Position numbers and translations under genes: made by a program. The notes under the pieces are model-generated. The model did not search any database, was not told where the DNA came from, and saw only the letters and a program-made list of their open reading frames with translations. From an uncultured Bacilli bacterium (GTDB taxonomy: Bacteria; Bacillota_I; Bacilli_A; RF39; UBA660): a DNA stretch of 64,000 nucleotides. The stretch is taken from NCBI GenBank assembly GCA_934167665.1, contig CAKPLN010000006.1, positions 1 through 64,000 on the forward strand, given 5' to 3'. Of the stretch, positions 45,772 to 55,277 are shown in pieces (position 1 is the stretch's first letter; every line of letters begins with the position of its first letter).

Positions 45772-46476
45772 ATGTTTAAAAGACAAAAAAATAAAATAAG
45801 AAAGCTTAGTCCCGAAAAAAGATTAGCTATAAAGATATTATTATGTTCTGTTTATTTAATCGTTATAACTATACTTTCTATTTGTTCATATAAAATTTAT
45901 GAAGAAAAGCAAAATGTAAAATCTTGGTCTAAAGTAACTGACGCTAGTGAGTATGCTTATATTGAAATATCTAAAATGTCTGAGAAATTTGCTTACTATT
46001 CAACAAGTAAAAAGTCCATTCATTTTGTTATAGAACAAGAAGAAAGTGGAGCCTGGCATGTATACTTAATTGCTATTAAAGATAGTGATTATCATAAATA
46101 TAAAAATTTAATTGATTATACTTATGAAAGAACAGATAAAAATCCAGGTACTATTAAAGTATATGGTTACCCTGTAGTTATTAATGATGAATTAAAACAA
46201 ATGGCTATTGAAAATATTGTTAATTTTTTACCTATAGAAAATGAAGTTGTAATAACAAATGATAATTTTAATGACTATTTAACAAATAGTTATCTAGATA
46301 CTACTCTTGAAAGAGAAGATAATTTCAATGCTCTTCTTTTCACAACTCTATTAATTTTATTTATTATGATTGTGTTATTCTTTTTAACTATTTTTGATAA
46401 AGATAAAATTACTGATAATCTTGATGAATTACTTGATGAGTTAAAAGGAAAGTATTTAACTCCTAAAGAAAAATAA
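45772..46476 (+). CDS. Two-helix membrane protein, unknown
   Basis: A 234-residue protein with membrane helices at about 20-44 and 186-210, giving an outside domain of about 140 residues between them. That domain has mixed strands ('YAYIEISKMSEKFAYYSTSKKS', 'SGAWHVYLIAIKD', 'GTIKVYGYPVVI'). The C-terminal ~25 residues are acidic and cytosolic. No family recognised. It is 9-18 nt before the FemX-like gene and could belong with it. Confidence 0.72.
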   Translation: MFKRQKNKIRKLSPEKRLAIKILLCSVYLIVITILSICSYKIYEEKQNVKSWSKVTDASEYAYIEISKMSEKFAYYSTSKKSIHFVIEQEESGAWHVYLIAIKDSDYHKYKNLIDYTYERTDKNPGTIKVYGYPVVINDELKQMAIENIVNFLPIENEVVITNDNFNDYLTNSYLDTTLEREDNFNALLFTTLLILFIMIVLFFLTIFDKDKITDNLDELLDELKGKYLTPKEK

Positions 46477-46494
46477 TAAAGTAAGGTGAATTTA

Positions 46495-47706
46495 ATGAAC
46501 TTTGTAGAATTAACTGAAAATGAATATCAAAAATATTGGGAAAATCATCCTGAAAAGACTTTTTTATCGGCTATAGAAATTGCTAAATTGAGAAAAAAAT
46601 CAAATTGGAATGTTTACTATTTAGGAGTAAAACAAGATAACAAGATAATTGCTGGAGCTATGTTATTAAGTCATAAGCGTCATTTTAATTCCTATGAATT
46701 TTATAGCCCTAGAGGTTTTTTATTAGACTATCATAATGAAGAATTATTAAGTTTTTTTACAGAGAATGTAAAAAGATTTATTAAAGAAAAAAATGGTTAT
46801 GTCTTAAGAATAGATCCTTATATAATAAATAAGGAAAGGAACTTAGATGGTAATCTTGTTGAGGGTGGAGTAGATAATACCTCCGTTATAACTTTTTTGT
46901 ATAAACTAGGTTTTAAAAAAGTTTCTTTATCTAATACAGAACAAGTTAGTTGGATGTTTTCTTTGAATTTAGAAGGTAAAACTGCTGATGAAATTCTAAA
47001 AGAAATGAAACAAAATACTAGAAATATTATCCGTAAGACTGAAAAAATTGGTATAAAGATAAAAGAATTATCTTATGAAGAGTTACCTGAATTTCAAAAT
47101 ATTATGTTAGAAACAGGAGCTAGAAAGGGCTTTTCTATAAGAGATGCTTCTTATTATGAAGAAATGTATAAACTACTTCATGATAAAGACGAAGTAAAAT
47201 ATTTTATTACCTATTTAGATCTAAATGAGTATATAGCAAAACTAGAAAGTGAAAGAGCCGAAAAGCAAGAAAAATATGATAAGGGTCAAAGAAAAGGTAT
47301 TGAAATTGAAATTGATTTATTAGAAAAAAGAATAAGTGAAGCAAAAGCTATCAAAGAGGAGGCCAAACAAGATGTAATAACTCTATCTTGTGCTATGTTC
47401 ATATTAATAAAGCCTGAAATAATTTATTTATCTGGTGGTAATTATGAAAAGTATATGAACTTTAATTCCCAATATCTTCTTCAATGGGAAATGATAAAAT
47501 ACGGTATAGATCATGGCTTTAAAAAACATAACTTCTATGGAATACCAGCAAACATTCAAGATCATCCTAAAGACTATGGTATATATGCCTTTAAACGAGG
47601 CTTTAATGGTCAAGTTGAGGAGTTGATTGGTGAGTATGAATTACCAATTAGTCCAAAATACTTCCTCTTTAAAATTATTCATAAAATAAAAGGAGTAAAG
47701 AAATAA
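46495..47706 (+). CDS. FemAB family tRNA-dependent peptidoglycan aminoacyltransferase
   Basis: A 403-residue protein of the FemX/MurM group, which adds amino acids from tRNA to lipid II stem peptides at the inner face of the membrane. Two GNAT-like domains are seen, with 'YEFYSPRGFLLDY', 'KGFSIRDASYYEEMY' and 'HNFYGIPANIQDHPKDYGIYAFKRGFNG', a hallmark block of the family. A charged coiled-coil insertion (about 238-285) is typical of the FemA arm. ATG 46495 is chosen with TAAGGTG ahead; an in-frame GTG at 46486 is less likely. It overlaps the next start (TAATG). Confidence 0.88.
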   Translation: MNFVELTENEYQKYWENHPEKTFLSAIEIAKLRKKSNWNVYYLGVKQDNKIIAGAMLLSHKRHFNSYEFYSPRGFLLDYHNEELLSFFTENVKRFIKEKNGYVLRIDPYIINKERNLDGNLVEGGVDNTSVITFLYKLGFKKVSLSNTEQVSWMFSLNLEGKTADEILKEMKQNTRNIIRKTEKIGIKIKELSYEELPEFQNIMLETGARKGFSIRDASYYEEMYKLLHDKDEVKYFITYLDLNEYIAKLESERAEKQEKYDKGQRKGIEIEIDLLEKRISEAKAIKEEAKQDVITLSCAMFILIKPEIIYLSGGNYEKYMNFNSQYLLQWEMIKYGIDHGFKKHNFYGIPANIQDHPKDYGIYAFKRGFNGQVEELIGEYELPISPKYFLFKIIHKIKGVKK

Positions 47707-47957
47707 TGAAACATACATATAAAACAAAAGGAACATGTTCTACCCAAATAGACTTTGAAATAGAAAATAATCGTATTCACAATTTATCTTTTACAGGTGG
47801 TTGTAATGGTAATTTAAAAGCGATTGGTAGATTAGTTGAAGGCCAAGATGTTGATAGTGTTATTTCTAAATTAAAAGGTCTAACTTGTGGTTTTAGACAA
47901 ACATCTTGTGGTGATCAATTATCAAAAGCCCTAGAAGAAGCTAAAATTAAAGAATAA
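47706..47957 (+). CDS. TSCPD domain protein (TIGR03905 family)
   Basis: An 83-residue protein made of one TSCPD domain. Four Cys residues stand out: 'GTCSTQIDF', 'GGCNGNLKAIGRLVEG', 'LTCGFRQTSCGDQL'. The family, related to the C-terminal domain of vitamin B12-dependent ribonucleotide reductases, is common in gut anaerobes; its function is unknown and metal binding is likely. It starts within the stop of the femX-like gene. Confidence 0.9.
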   Translation: MKHTYKTKGTCSTQIDFEIENNRIHNLSFTGGCNGNLKAIGRLVEGQDVDSVISKLKGLTCGFRQTSCGDQLSKALEEAKIKE

Positions 47958-47965
47958 ATATATTT

Positions 47966-47999
47966 AAGACTTCAATAAAAATACTAGAAGTCTTTTTTA
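47966..47999 (+). terminator. Rho-independent terminator
   Basis: 8-bp stem (47966-47973 / 47987-47994), 13-nt loop, T run. Confidence 0.8.
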
Positions 48000-48004
48000 G
48001 CACT

Positions 48005-48032
48005 TTGGCAAAAAATTAAAATACAGTATAAT
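48005..48032 (+). promoter_or_regulatory. Promoter of the LiaF-like gene
   Basis: TTGGCA (48005-48010), 16-bp spacer, TATAAT (48027-48032). Confidence 0.6.
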
Positions 48033-48075
48033 TATCAATAGATAGTTATAACTAACTTAAATATAGGAGAAAGTT

Positions 48076-48765
48076 ATGAAAAAAACAAATAATTTATTAT
48101 GGGGAATTATCCTAATACTAATTGGTATAATTTATGCATTAAATGCCTTTAACATTGTAAATGTAGATATTCTTTTTGCTGGCTGGTGGACTTTATTTAT
48201 TATCATTCCAGGACTAATTAATTTACTAAATAATGATGATAAAATAGGAGCTATTATAACTATTGTTGTTGGTATCTTTTTATTATTAGCTTGCCAAGAA
48301 CTAATTAATCTTGAACTATTAATAAATTTATTAATTCCAACTATTCTAATTTTAACAGGGATAAATTTATTAATTAAAAGTAAAGGAATTAGTTCAACAA
48401 AAGCTCTTGCTAAAGAGTTATCTTCTAAAGCTACTATTATTAAAGCCTATCAAGCAACATTAACTGGTATGAATATTAAACTAGATGATACTTCCGTTGA
48501 GGCTTATAAACTAGATGCAATTATTGGCAATTTAAATGCTGATTTAACAAAAAATAAATTAAAAAAGAATCTTTTAATTACTACCTGTTCTATATTTGGT
48601 AGTATAACTCTAGTTATACCAGACGATGTTGATGTAAAAATAATTTCTACTCCCATTCTTGGTAAAGTATTAGATCAAAGAAGTGAAAAAGATAAAGCCA
48701 AAGATAAAACAATTTACTTAAATACTACTATCTTCTTTGGCACTATAAAGTTAAAGACAAAATAA
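48076..48765 (+). CDS. LiaF-like membrane protein (DUF5668-type)
   Basis: A 229-residue protein with four membrane helices in the first ~110 residues ('LLWGIILILIGIIYALNAF' typical of the LiaI/LiaF-TM module) and a C-terminal beta-helix-like domain ('AIIGNLNADLTKNKL', 'CSIFGSITLVIPDDVDVKI', 'FFGTIKL'). In Bacillus, LiaF inhibits the LiaRS system that senses cell-wall antibiotics. No liaS/liaR pair is beside it, so the role here is open. A bidirectional terminator follows. Confidence 0.85.
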   Translation: MKKTNNLLWGIILILIGIIYALNAFNIVNVDILFAGWWTLFIIIPGLINLLNNDDKIGAIITIVVGIFLLLACQELINLELLINLLIPTILILTGINLLIKSKGISSTKALAKELSSKATIIKAYQATLTGMNIKLDDTSVEAYKLDAIIGNLNADLTKNKLKKNLLITTCSIFGSITLVIPDDVDVKIISTPILGKVLDQRSEKDKAKDKTIYLNTTIFFGTIKLKTK

Positions 48766-48793
48766 AAGTTGTTTTATCACAACTTTTATTTTT
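48764..48793. terminator. Bidirectional terminator
   Basis: 9-bp stem (48764-48772 / 48779-48787) with a 6-nt loop and a T run on the plus strand. The stem starts inside the stop codon of the LiaF-like gene and covers the end of the convergent gene. Confidence 0.75.
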
Positions 48794-49802
48794 TAAATTC
48801 ATATAAAATAGAATTACCAAGTTTTTTTTCAAAAGGAATTATAAGTTTTATTCCTATAATTAATAATATCATCGTATATAAATATACTTGAAGGGCATAA
48901 CTCAAATTACAATTTAGTCCCACAAAAGTAATTAAAGCTTCAGCTATAGATTTAATTAAAAATTCATTACCACATAAAAATAGTGTTTCTCTACCAATTT
49001 CATTAAATAATGTAATTTTATCTAATAATCTGGCCACTATAATATTTAATCCAATAAGTGGTAATGCTCTAAGAATAGGGGCTATATTTTTAATAATAGG
49101 TGTTGTTGATAAAAAATTAAATAAAGAATCATGTTTAAAAAACTCTACACTAGCATATATTGATAAGATAATACCAAGTGTTATAAAAATTATTTTTTTA
49201 GATTTAGTATTAAGTTCAAATAAATCTATAATTTTAGGATATATAATATAACCAATAGCATAAAAGATAAGGTAAAAAAAGGCAGTATCTAAATTATAAA
49301 GTAATTTAGGGCTTTCTAATGGCGTAGGTTTTATAAGAGTATTAAAGATGAGGAATATAGCTAAACAAATTAAAAATATAATTAACTTATTATTTATTTT
49401 CTTTAATACTTTAAAAATAACTTCCATTAAAAATAAACAACTAAGAAACCATAAAGACTCTGCAAAAAACTCATTTCTAATATTACCTCTAATAACAATC
49501 TTTACTTGTTGTAATACTTGTTGTAAAGACGGATCTTCTAATAGGATATAAAAAATTAGTGAAATAAAACTAAATATAAAGAAAGGTATCATTATTTTTT
49601 TAAATTTCTTTTTGATAAACTTAAAAATATTATTTTCATGATCATAAGTACTCATACAACCAGATAAAAAGAAAAATAATGCCACATGATAAGCATAAAC
49701 AAGTTCAAAACTTTTCCCAATACTAGGGCCAAAATGTCCTAAGTAAATAGCAAAAATTCCTAAAAATTTTGTAGTATCAACCCATTTGATTCTTTTAGAC
49801 AT
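48786..49802 (-). CDS. Acyltransferase family 3 membrane protein
   Basis: A 338-residue polytopic protein with about ten membrane helices. It begins 'KRIKWVDTTKFLGIFAIYLGHFG', with the conserved His of family 3 acyltransferases (OatA/WecH/NodX group) in 'YLGH' and a second block 'YAYHVALFFFLSGCM'. These enzymes O-acylate surface sugars using cytosolic acyl donors. No SGNH domain is attached. Target unknown; the capsule made nearby is one candidate. Confidence 0.87.
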   Translation of the reverse strand: MSKRIKWVDTTKFLGIFAIYLGHFGPSIGKSFELVYAYHVALFFFLSGCMSTYDHENNIFKFIKKKFKKIMIPFFIFSFISLIFYILLEDPSLQQVLQQVKIVIRGNIRNEFFAESLWFLSCLFLMEVIFKVLKKINNKLIIFLICLAIFLIFNTLIKPTPLESPKLLYNLDTAFFYLIFYAIGYIIYPKIIDLFELNTKSKKIIFITLGIILSIYASVEFFKHDSLFNFLSTTPIIKNIAPILRALPLIGLNIIVARLLDKITLFNEIGRETLFLCGNEFLIKSIAEALITFVGLNCNLSYALQVYLYTMILLIIGIKLIIPFEKKLGNSILYEFKK

Positions 49803-49875
49803 ATCAACACCCCATTTAAATATCTACACTAATTATAACATTATTAATTGAAGTAGAAATAAGTTTTTGTTAAAG

Positions 49876-49904
49876 TTCAAAATAAATATTATTCATGTTA
49901 TAAT
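49876..49904 (+). promoter_or_regulatory. Promoter of the DUF2974 gene
   Basis: TATAAT (49899-49904) with TG two bases before it (extended -10). TTCAAA (49876-49881) stands 17 bp upstream as a weak -35. Confidence 0.6.
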
Positions 49905-49923
49905 AAAAATGAGGTGTAGTAGT

Positions 49924-50976
49924 ATGGCAAATGTTAATGATTATGTCAAATATTATCGTAATAAAACTTTTATGGAGGTTCCTTTTAATGAAGTAGATGC
50001 TCTAATCTTTGCTAGCTTATCTTATATTAATTTGGATGGTTTTACTAATAATCTTCCTCAAAGTATTAATGCTTTAGCAACTAAATATTTTGAAAAAACG
50101 CCAATAGAAAAAATAAAGAAACTAGCTAAAATTCAACGTGATTCTTCTAATTTACTTAATTGTATGAAAAATACCCTTCGTTATAGAGATTTGATGATTA
50201 CAGACTATCAAAAAGTAGTAGATGAAGAAACACAGTTTGGAGCTATAACAATAAAATCAAAAGATTGGGTTTATATTTCCTTTGAAGGTACTAATAATTA
50301 TATTAGTGGTTGGAAAGAAGATTTTCATCTTGCTCATCGTTTCCCTATTCCAAGTCAAACTCTAGCCAAAGAATACATTAATAGAAATGTAAAATTAATG
50401 GATAGAAGAGTATATATTGGGGGTCACTCTAAGGGCGCTAACTTAGCCGTGGCTGGTGCCATGAAAGCTCTTCCAAGCATTAAAAGAAGAATTATTGCCG
50501 TTTATGATTTTGATGGTCCAGGACTACGTGAGAAAGAATTTAAAAGTTTTGATTATAGAGTTATCGAACCAAAAATAAAAAAATATGTTCCAAGCCAAAG
50601 TATGGTTGGTATGTTAATGAACTATAAAAAGGAATTTAAAACAGTAAACAGTAATGCTAAGTTAATACTACAACATAATCTTTTTACTTGGAACTGTTTT
50701 GGTAGCTTCTTCGTTGAAGACTCTTTAAGTAGGAAAAGTATTAAACTATCAAAAGAAATAAAGAAATTTATCAGTGATTATAGTGAAGAAGAAATGGAAG
50801 ACTTTGTTCAAACATTATTCCAAGTCTTAAAAAAAGCCAATATTAGTCAAGATGATGTAATAACTATTGGTAAATTTGCTAAATATGCAACTCATATTAA
50901 AGAGTTAAATGCCGATCAAAAAACTAAAGAAAAATTATTACGATTACTTAATATAGTAATTGAATTTCATAAATAA
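49924..50976 (+). CDS. DUF2974 (Mbeg1-like) alpha/beta-hydrolase
   Basis: A protein of about 350 residues. The start is ATG 49924 with GAGGTG seven bases upstream; the longer TTG frame at 49867 covers the promoter. A lipase-type nucleophile elbow 'IGGHSKGANLAV' is clear, with a following 'DFDGPGL' acidic block and a His-containing segment near 'LQHNLFTW'. The family occurs in Firmicutes; substrate unknown. It ends 14 nt before the P-type ATPase gene. Confidence 0.88.
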   Translation: MANVNDYVKYYRNKTFMEVPFNEVDALIFASLSYINLDGFTNNLPQSINALATKYFEKTPIEKIKKLAKIQRDSSNLLNCMKNTLRYRDLMITDYQKVVDEETQFGAITIKSKDWVYISFEGTNNYISGWKEDFHLAHRFPIPSQTLAKEYINRNVKLMDRRVYIGGHSKGANLAVAGAMKALPSIKRRIIAVYDFDGPGLREKEFKSFDYRVIEPKIKKYVPSQSMVGMLMNYKKEFKTVNSNAKLILQHNLFTWNCFGSFFVEDSLSRKSIKLSKEIKKFISDYSEEEMEDFVQTLFQVLKKANISQDDVITIGKFAKYATHIKELNADQKTKEKLLRLLNIVIEFHK

Positions 50977-50990
50977 AAATAGGAGGCTTC

Positions 50991-53633
50991 ATGCAAGAAA
51001 AAGTGTGGTATAAAGAAAAACCAGATGATATATATAATAGTCTTGATACAAAAGAGGCTGGCTTAACATTTAAACAAGCTAATGAAAGATTACTTAAATA
51101 TGGAAAAAATGAACTTCCTAAGAAAAAGCCCGATTCTTTTTTTAAAATCTTTTTAAAGCAGCTATTAGACCCAATTGAAATATTACTTATTGTCGCAATG
51201 TTATTTTCATTTATTATTAATGAAGTAGTAGATGGTGTTGCTATTTTATTTATTACTATTGTTGATTTATTAATGGGAACAATTCAAGAGTGGAATGCTA
51301 ATAGAAATGCTTTAGCTTTATCGAAATTAATTGAAGTAAAAACTAAAGTCATAAGAGATGGTAAAGAAACAGAACTAGATGCCGTTAATTTAACACTAGG
51401 AGACGTAGTATTATTAGATTCGGGTACTAAAATAAGTGCTGATTTACGTTTAATTGACTCAACCAATTTAACTATTGATGAATCTATTCTAACTGGTGAA
51501 AGTATTAGTGTTTCTAAAAATGCTAAAACCATTACACAAGATACTATTTTAGCTGAGCGAAATAATATGGCTTATGCTGGTACTAGTGTTCTAACTGGTA
51601 GAGGTAAGGCAATAGTAGTTGCAGTAGGTAGTAACACTGAAATAGGAAAAATAGCTAATCATGTAGCTGAAGCTAAAGAAGAAAAATCACCACTAACAAT
51701 TCGTATGGAAACATTTTCTAAACAAATTAGTATTTTAATCGTTATAATAGCTATAATCATTTCTATTTTACTTTATATAAAAGGTAGTCCTGCTAATGAA
51801 ATATTTTTATCAGTAATTGCTTTATCCGTATCAGCTATGCCCGAAGGTCTACCTCTAGCTTTAACTATGGCTCTAACCATTGCTTCTAACAGAATGAGTA
51901 AAGAAAATGTTATAGTTAAAAAATTAAATTCTGTAGAAAGTCTTGGTAGTTGTACTGTTATTGCTTCGGATAAAACAGGAACACTAACAGTAAATGAACA
52001 AACTGCCAAAAAAATTGTTATCCCAAGTGGACAAGTATTCGATATAAGTGGTACAGGCTATAATGATTCTGGTAAAATTAGTAAAGCCCCTCATCTTGAA
52101 GACGCTATATATATTAGTAAGCTAGGTTTAATAAATAATGAAGCCAAATTAATAAAAACTAGTGATACTTTTGAACATTTTGGAGATTCAATTGATATTG
52201 CTTTTCTAGCTCTAGGTATGAAAGCTGGCATAAATAATGTAGAAGAAGAGATTATCTCTAGGGTTCCTTATGAATCAGAAAATAAATACTCAGCAGTCTA
52301 TTACAAGGAAAATAATAAATTACATTGTACAGTTAAAGGATCTTTAGAAAAAGTATTAACATTCTGTAATAGTATGAAAACAGAAAACGGTTATGATCCT
52401 ATAGATGCTACTTTAATTCAAAGTCAAAATGATGCTCTAGCTAAAGAAGGTTATCGTATTATTGCTATTGCTGAAAATGAAGTATCATCTGATAAAGAAG
52501 AAATCAAAGATTTACATTTTTTAGGTTTAGTCGCTTTTATAGATCCGATTAGAGAAGAAGTAAAATCATCAATTGCTGAATGTAAAACAGCCGGTATAAA
52601 AGTAGTAATGATTACCGGAGACCATCCTCTAACAGCTTATTCAATTGCCAAAGAACTAGGTATAGCTGAAAGTATGGATGAAGTAGCTGAAGCAACTAGT
52701 GTTGATGCCTATAGACAAAAAGGTGAAAAAGCCTTTGATGAGTACGTAAAAAATAAAAAAGTTTTTACTCGTGTAACTCCTTTAAACAAGTTAGAAATCG
52801 TTGAATCCTATAAACGTCAAGGTGAGTTTGTAGCAGTAACTGGTGATGGTGTAAATGATGCCCCAGCTATAAAATCTGCCAATATTGGTATTGCTATGGG
52901 AAGTGGTACAGATGTTGCTAAAGAAACTGCTTCTATGATTGTTTTAGATGATAATTTCAATTCAATTGTTCTTGGTATAAAAGAAGGTAGAAATGCCTAC
53001 AGTAATATTCGTAAAATAAGCTATATGCTTCTATCTTGCGGAATTGCTGAAGTATTATTCTTTGTTTTATCAATTATCTTTGACTTACCAATGCCATTAG
53101 TAGCTATTCAACTATTATGGTTAAACATTGTAACTGATGGTCTCCAAGATTTAGCTTTATCATTTGAAAAGTGCGAAAAAGGTATTATGAGAGAAAAGCC
53201 TCGAAATCCTAAAGAAAATATCTTTAATAAAGAATTATTTGGTGAATTACTTATTTCAGGTTTAAGTATTGGTATAATTATATTTATAGTTTGGGTATAC
53301 CTTTTAAATAAAGGTGTATCTGTAACAACAGCTAGAGGTTATATTTTAATGTTAATGGTTTTCATGCAAAACATGCATGTACTTAACTGTCGTAGTGAAA
53401 AAAAATCAGCTTTTACAATTTCACTAAAAACAAATCCATTTGTAGCTTTTAGCATTTTCTCAGCTATAATGCTTCAAATAATTGTAAGTGAAATACCAGC
53501 ATTAAGTACTCTTTTACAGACAACTAGTATTCCTATTACTAATATGTTAATACTATTCGTAATATCAACAATAATAATCTTAATAATGGAAATATATAAA
53601 TACATAATAAAAAAGTCAAAAAAGGAGCAATAA
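50991..53633 (+). CDS. P2-type cation-transporting ATPase (Ca2+-type)
   Basis: An 880-residue P-type ATPase. Present are the N-terminal cation ATPase domain, the actuator motif 'LTGES', the M4 ion site 'SAMPEGLPLAL', the phosphorylation site 'SDKTGTLTVNE', 'KGSLEKVL' (nucleotide binding) and 'VTGDGVNDAPAIK'. Ten membrane helices can be counted. The PEGLP motif fits Ca2+ (PMR1/PMCA-like) or Mn2+ exporters. It ends 1 nt before the FabG-like gene and may share its transcript. Confidence 0.92.
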   Translation: MQEKVWYKEKPDDIYNSLDTKEAGLTFKQANERLLKYGKNELPKKKPDSFFKIFLKQLLDPIEILLIVAMLFSFIINEVVDGVAILFITIVDLLMGTIQEWNANRNALALSKLIEVKTKVIRDGKETELDAVNLTLGDVVLLDSGTKISADLRLIDSTNLTIDESILTGESISVSKNAKTITQDTILAERNNMAYAGTSVLTGRGKAIVVAVGSNTEIGKIANHVAEAKEEKSPLTIRMETFSKQISILIVIIAIIISILLYIKGSPANEIFLSVIALSVSAMPEGLPLALTMALTIASNRMSKENVIVKKLNSVESLGSCTVIASDKTGTLTVNEQTAKKIVIPSGQVFDISGTGYNDSGKISKAPHLEDAIYISKLGLINNEAKLIKTSDTFEHFGDSIDIAFLALGMKAGINNVEEEIISRVPYESENKYSAVYYKENNKLHCTVKGSLEKVLTFCNSMKTENGYDPIDATLIQSQNDALAKEGYRIIAIAENEVSSDKEEIKDLHFLGLVAFIDPIREEVKSSIAECKTAGIKVVMITGDHPLTAYSIAKELGIAESMDEVAEATSVDAYRQKGEKAFDEYVKNKKVFTRVTPLNKLEIVESYKRQGEFVAVTGDGVNDAPAIKSANIGIAMGSGTDVAKETASMIVLDDNFNSIVLGIKEGRNAYSNIRKISYMLLSCGIAEVLFFVLSIIFDLPMPLVAIQLLWLNIVTDGLQDLALSFEKCEKGIMREKPRNPKENIFNKELFGELLISGLSIGIIIFIVWVYLLNKGVSVTTARGYILMLMVFMQNMHVLNCRSEKKSAFTISLKTNPFVAFSIFSAIMLQIIVSEIPALSTLLQTTSIPITNMLILFVISTIIILIMEIYKYIIKKSKKEQ

Positions 53634-53634
53634 A

Positions 53635-54372
53635 ATGTTAGAAGGAAAAGTAATAGTAATTACAGGTGGAACAAGAGGGATAGGTCTAGAAACAGCTAAA
53701 TTATTTGCTAAAAACAAAGCCAAAGTAATTATCTTTGGTTCTAAAAAAGAAAGTGTAGATAAAGCCCAAGCTATTTTAGCAAAAGATAATATAACTGTCA
53801 CAGGTTATTTTCCTAATCTAAATAATCCAGAAGAAATAGAAAAAACAATTACTGAAATAATAGCTAAATTTAAAAGAATTGATATTTTAATAAATAATGC
53901 TGGTATTTCAGCCAATAAGAAAATTGAAGAAACATCTTATGAAGAATTTACAAACATTATAAATTTAAATGTTATAGCTATGTTTAATGTAACTAAAGCA
54001 ACAGTACCATATATGAAAGAAAATAAGGGTGGAGTAATTTTAAATACCAGTTCAATGGTTAGTATCTATGGTCAACCATCAGGAGTAGGGTATCCAACTA
54101 GCAAATTTGCCGTTAACGGCTTCACAAAATCATTGGCTCGTGAATTAGCTCCCTCAAATATAAGAGTTAATGCTGTAGCACCAGGAGTAATTAATACCGA
54201 TATGGTAGCATCTCTTCCTAAAGAAGTAATAGAGCCTTTAGTAAAAACTATTCCTTTAGGTCGAATTGGTTCACCAAGTGATGTTGCTAATGCCTTTCTT
54301 TTTCTAGCAAGCGATATGGCAAGTTACATAACTGGTGAAATCTTATCAGTTGATGGAGCAGCTAGAAGTTAA
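53635..54372 (+). CDS. Short-chain dehydrogenase, FabG-like 3-oxoacyl-ACP reductase
   Basis: A 245-residue classical SDR. It has 'VIVITGGTRGIGLETA' (cofactor), 'NNAGIS', catalytic Ser in 'LNTSSMVS', Tyr-Lys in 'YPTSKFAVNG', and the C-terminal 'YITGEILSVDGA' typical of FabG. It could reduce 3-oxoacyl-ACP in fatty acid synthesis, but no other fab genes are nearby, so another substrate is possible. It is preceded by AAAGGAG and follows the ATPase by 1 nt. Confidence 0.88.
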   Translation: MLEGKVIVITGGTRGIGLETAKLFAKNKAKVIIFGSKKESVDKAQAILAKDNITVTGYFPNLNNPEEIEKTITEIIAKFKRIDILINNAGISANKKIEETSYEEFTNIINLNVIAMFNVTKATVPYMKENKGGVILNTSSMVSIYGQPSGVGYPTSKFAVNGFTKSLARELAPSNIRVNAVAPGVINTDMVASLPKEVIEPLVKTIPLGRIGSPSDVANAFLFLASDMASYITGEILSVDGAARS

Positions 54373-54388
54373 TTCTAGCTTCTTTTAA
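54360..54388 (+). terminator. Terminator overlapping the stop of the FabG-like gene
   Basis: 8-bp stem (54360-54367 / 54373-54380) with GTTAA loop and a T-rich tail; the TAA stop is in the loop. Confidence 0.7.
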
Positions 54389-54437
54389 TTTAAGCTTCAT
54401 TTAATAATAAACTAATACAATTAAAGCGGTGATTTTT

Positions 54438-54683
54438 ATGCGTATATTAATTATAGAAGATGAGTACAATTTAGCTGATGCCATTGTAACAAGATAAAAA
54501 CAAGAAAAATATACTGTCGACATAGCAAATGATGGTCTTGATAAATCTAGAAATCGTGCTTCTGGAAGATATGGTCTAGGCTTAGCTATTGCTAAAAACA
54601 TTGTAACTAATCACGGTGGGAAGATAACCGCTTCATCAGAAAATGGTAAAACTACATTTCGTACAATTTTTAAAAATAAATAA
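54438..54683 (+). pseudogene. Deletion chimera of a two-component system (response regulator start + kinase end)
   Basis: One 82-codon frame joins the first ~35 codons of an OmpR-type response regulator ('MRILIIEDEYNLADAIVTR', then a TAA at 54495-54497, then 'KQEKYTVDIANDGLD') directly to the last ~45 codons of a histidine kinase ('GRYGLGLAIAKNIVTNHGGKITASS', the G2 box). An internal deletion of most of both genes is the simplest explanation, with one later nonsense change. Their order is that of BceRS- or VanRS-like pairs. It is too short to signal. Confidence 0.8.
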
Positions 54684-54813
54684 TTTTGGAAATAATTACC
54701 AAAAGAAAAAGATGATATATATATTACAATTATATATATGACAATTTACGGCAAAATATGTACCATTCACAGTAAAAGAAAAATTTTAAAAATACTTATG
54801 GTAGACTCTACTT

Positions 54814-55258
54814 AAAGCAGGAAACAAAGTGGAGGATATATGAGATATTTTAAAACAATAATCGTAGTATTTATATGTGCATTAGCACTTTATGGAGTGA
54901 ATACCTTAGCTAAAACTTATACATTTGCACAAGTGAAGGTTCCAGCCCACGCAAAGGCAATTGATGTTGCTACAAGTATAAAAGAAAATACAAGTGATCA
55001 AAAATTCATAAAGTATACATGCAGGGACACGTTTAGTAATGATGAAAGAGCTATTGAAGTGAGAACGTACAGTCACGCCCTAAATAGGTATAGTTACTGG
55101 GTAAAAGCACCTAAAAATAGTACAGTCAATATTAGTAATGGTACACACACTGCAAGTGGAACTTATACATTACAAGTAAGAACAGAAGCAAGTAAAATAA
55201 CCGGTTGTGAACTTTCCGGTAGTTGGCTTTTAGATTAATAAAAAATGTTTCCTGCTTT
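54814..55258. repeat. 13-bp inverted repeat flanking the secreted-protein gene
   Basis: AAAGCAGGAAACA at 54814-54826 is exactly complementary to TGTTTCCTGCTTT at 55246-55258. The left arm is just before the GGAGG site of the 54840 gene; the right arm is after its stop, followed by TTTT and before the next GGAGG. In mRNA the arms could pair and enclose the gene. Confidence 0.8.
54840..55238 (+). CDS. Small secreted protein, unknown, upstream of an ABC transporter
   Basis: A 132-residue protein with a clear signal peptide (residues about 1-24, 'IIVVFICALALYGVNTLAK'). The mature part is about 105 residues and beta-rich, with two Cys residues ('KYTCRDT' and 'ITGCELS') that could form a disulfide. 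It ends in 'SGSWLLD'. No bacteriocin family is recognised; lactococcin-972-like proteins have a similar size and ABC-gene context, but their motifs are not seen here. GGAGG lies before the ATG. It probably shares a transcript with the ABC genes, with the inverted repeat around it. Confidence 0.75.
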   Translation: MRYFKTIIVVFICALALYGVNTLAKTYTFAQVKVPAHAKAIDVATSIKENTSDQKFIKYTCRDTFSNDERAIEVRTYSHALNRYSYWVKAPKNSTVNISNGTHTASGTYTLQVRTEASKITGCELSGSWLLD

Positions 55259-55277
55259 TTATCTATAGGAGGTACAT

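Noticed and set aside
54814..55258. Transposon or MITE bounded by the 13-bp inverted repeat
   Set aside because: No target-site duplication, no transposase and no second copy in the window.
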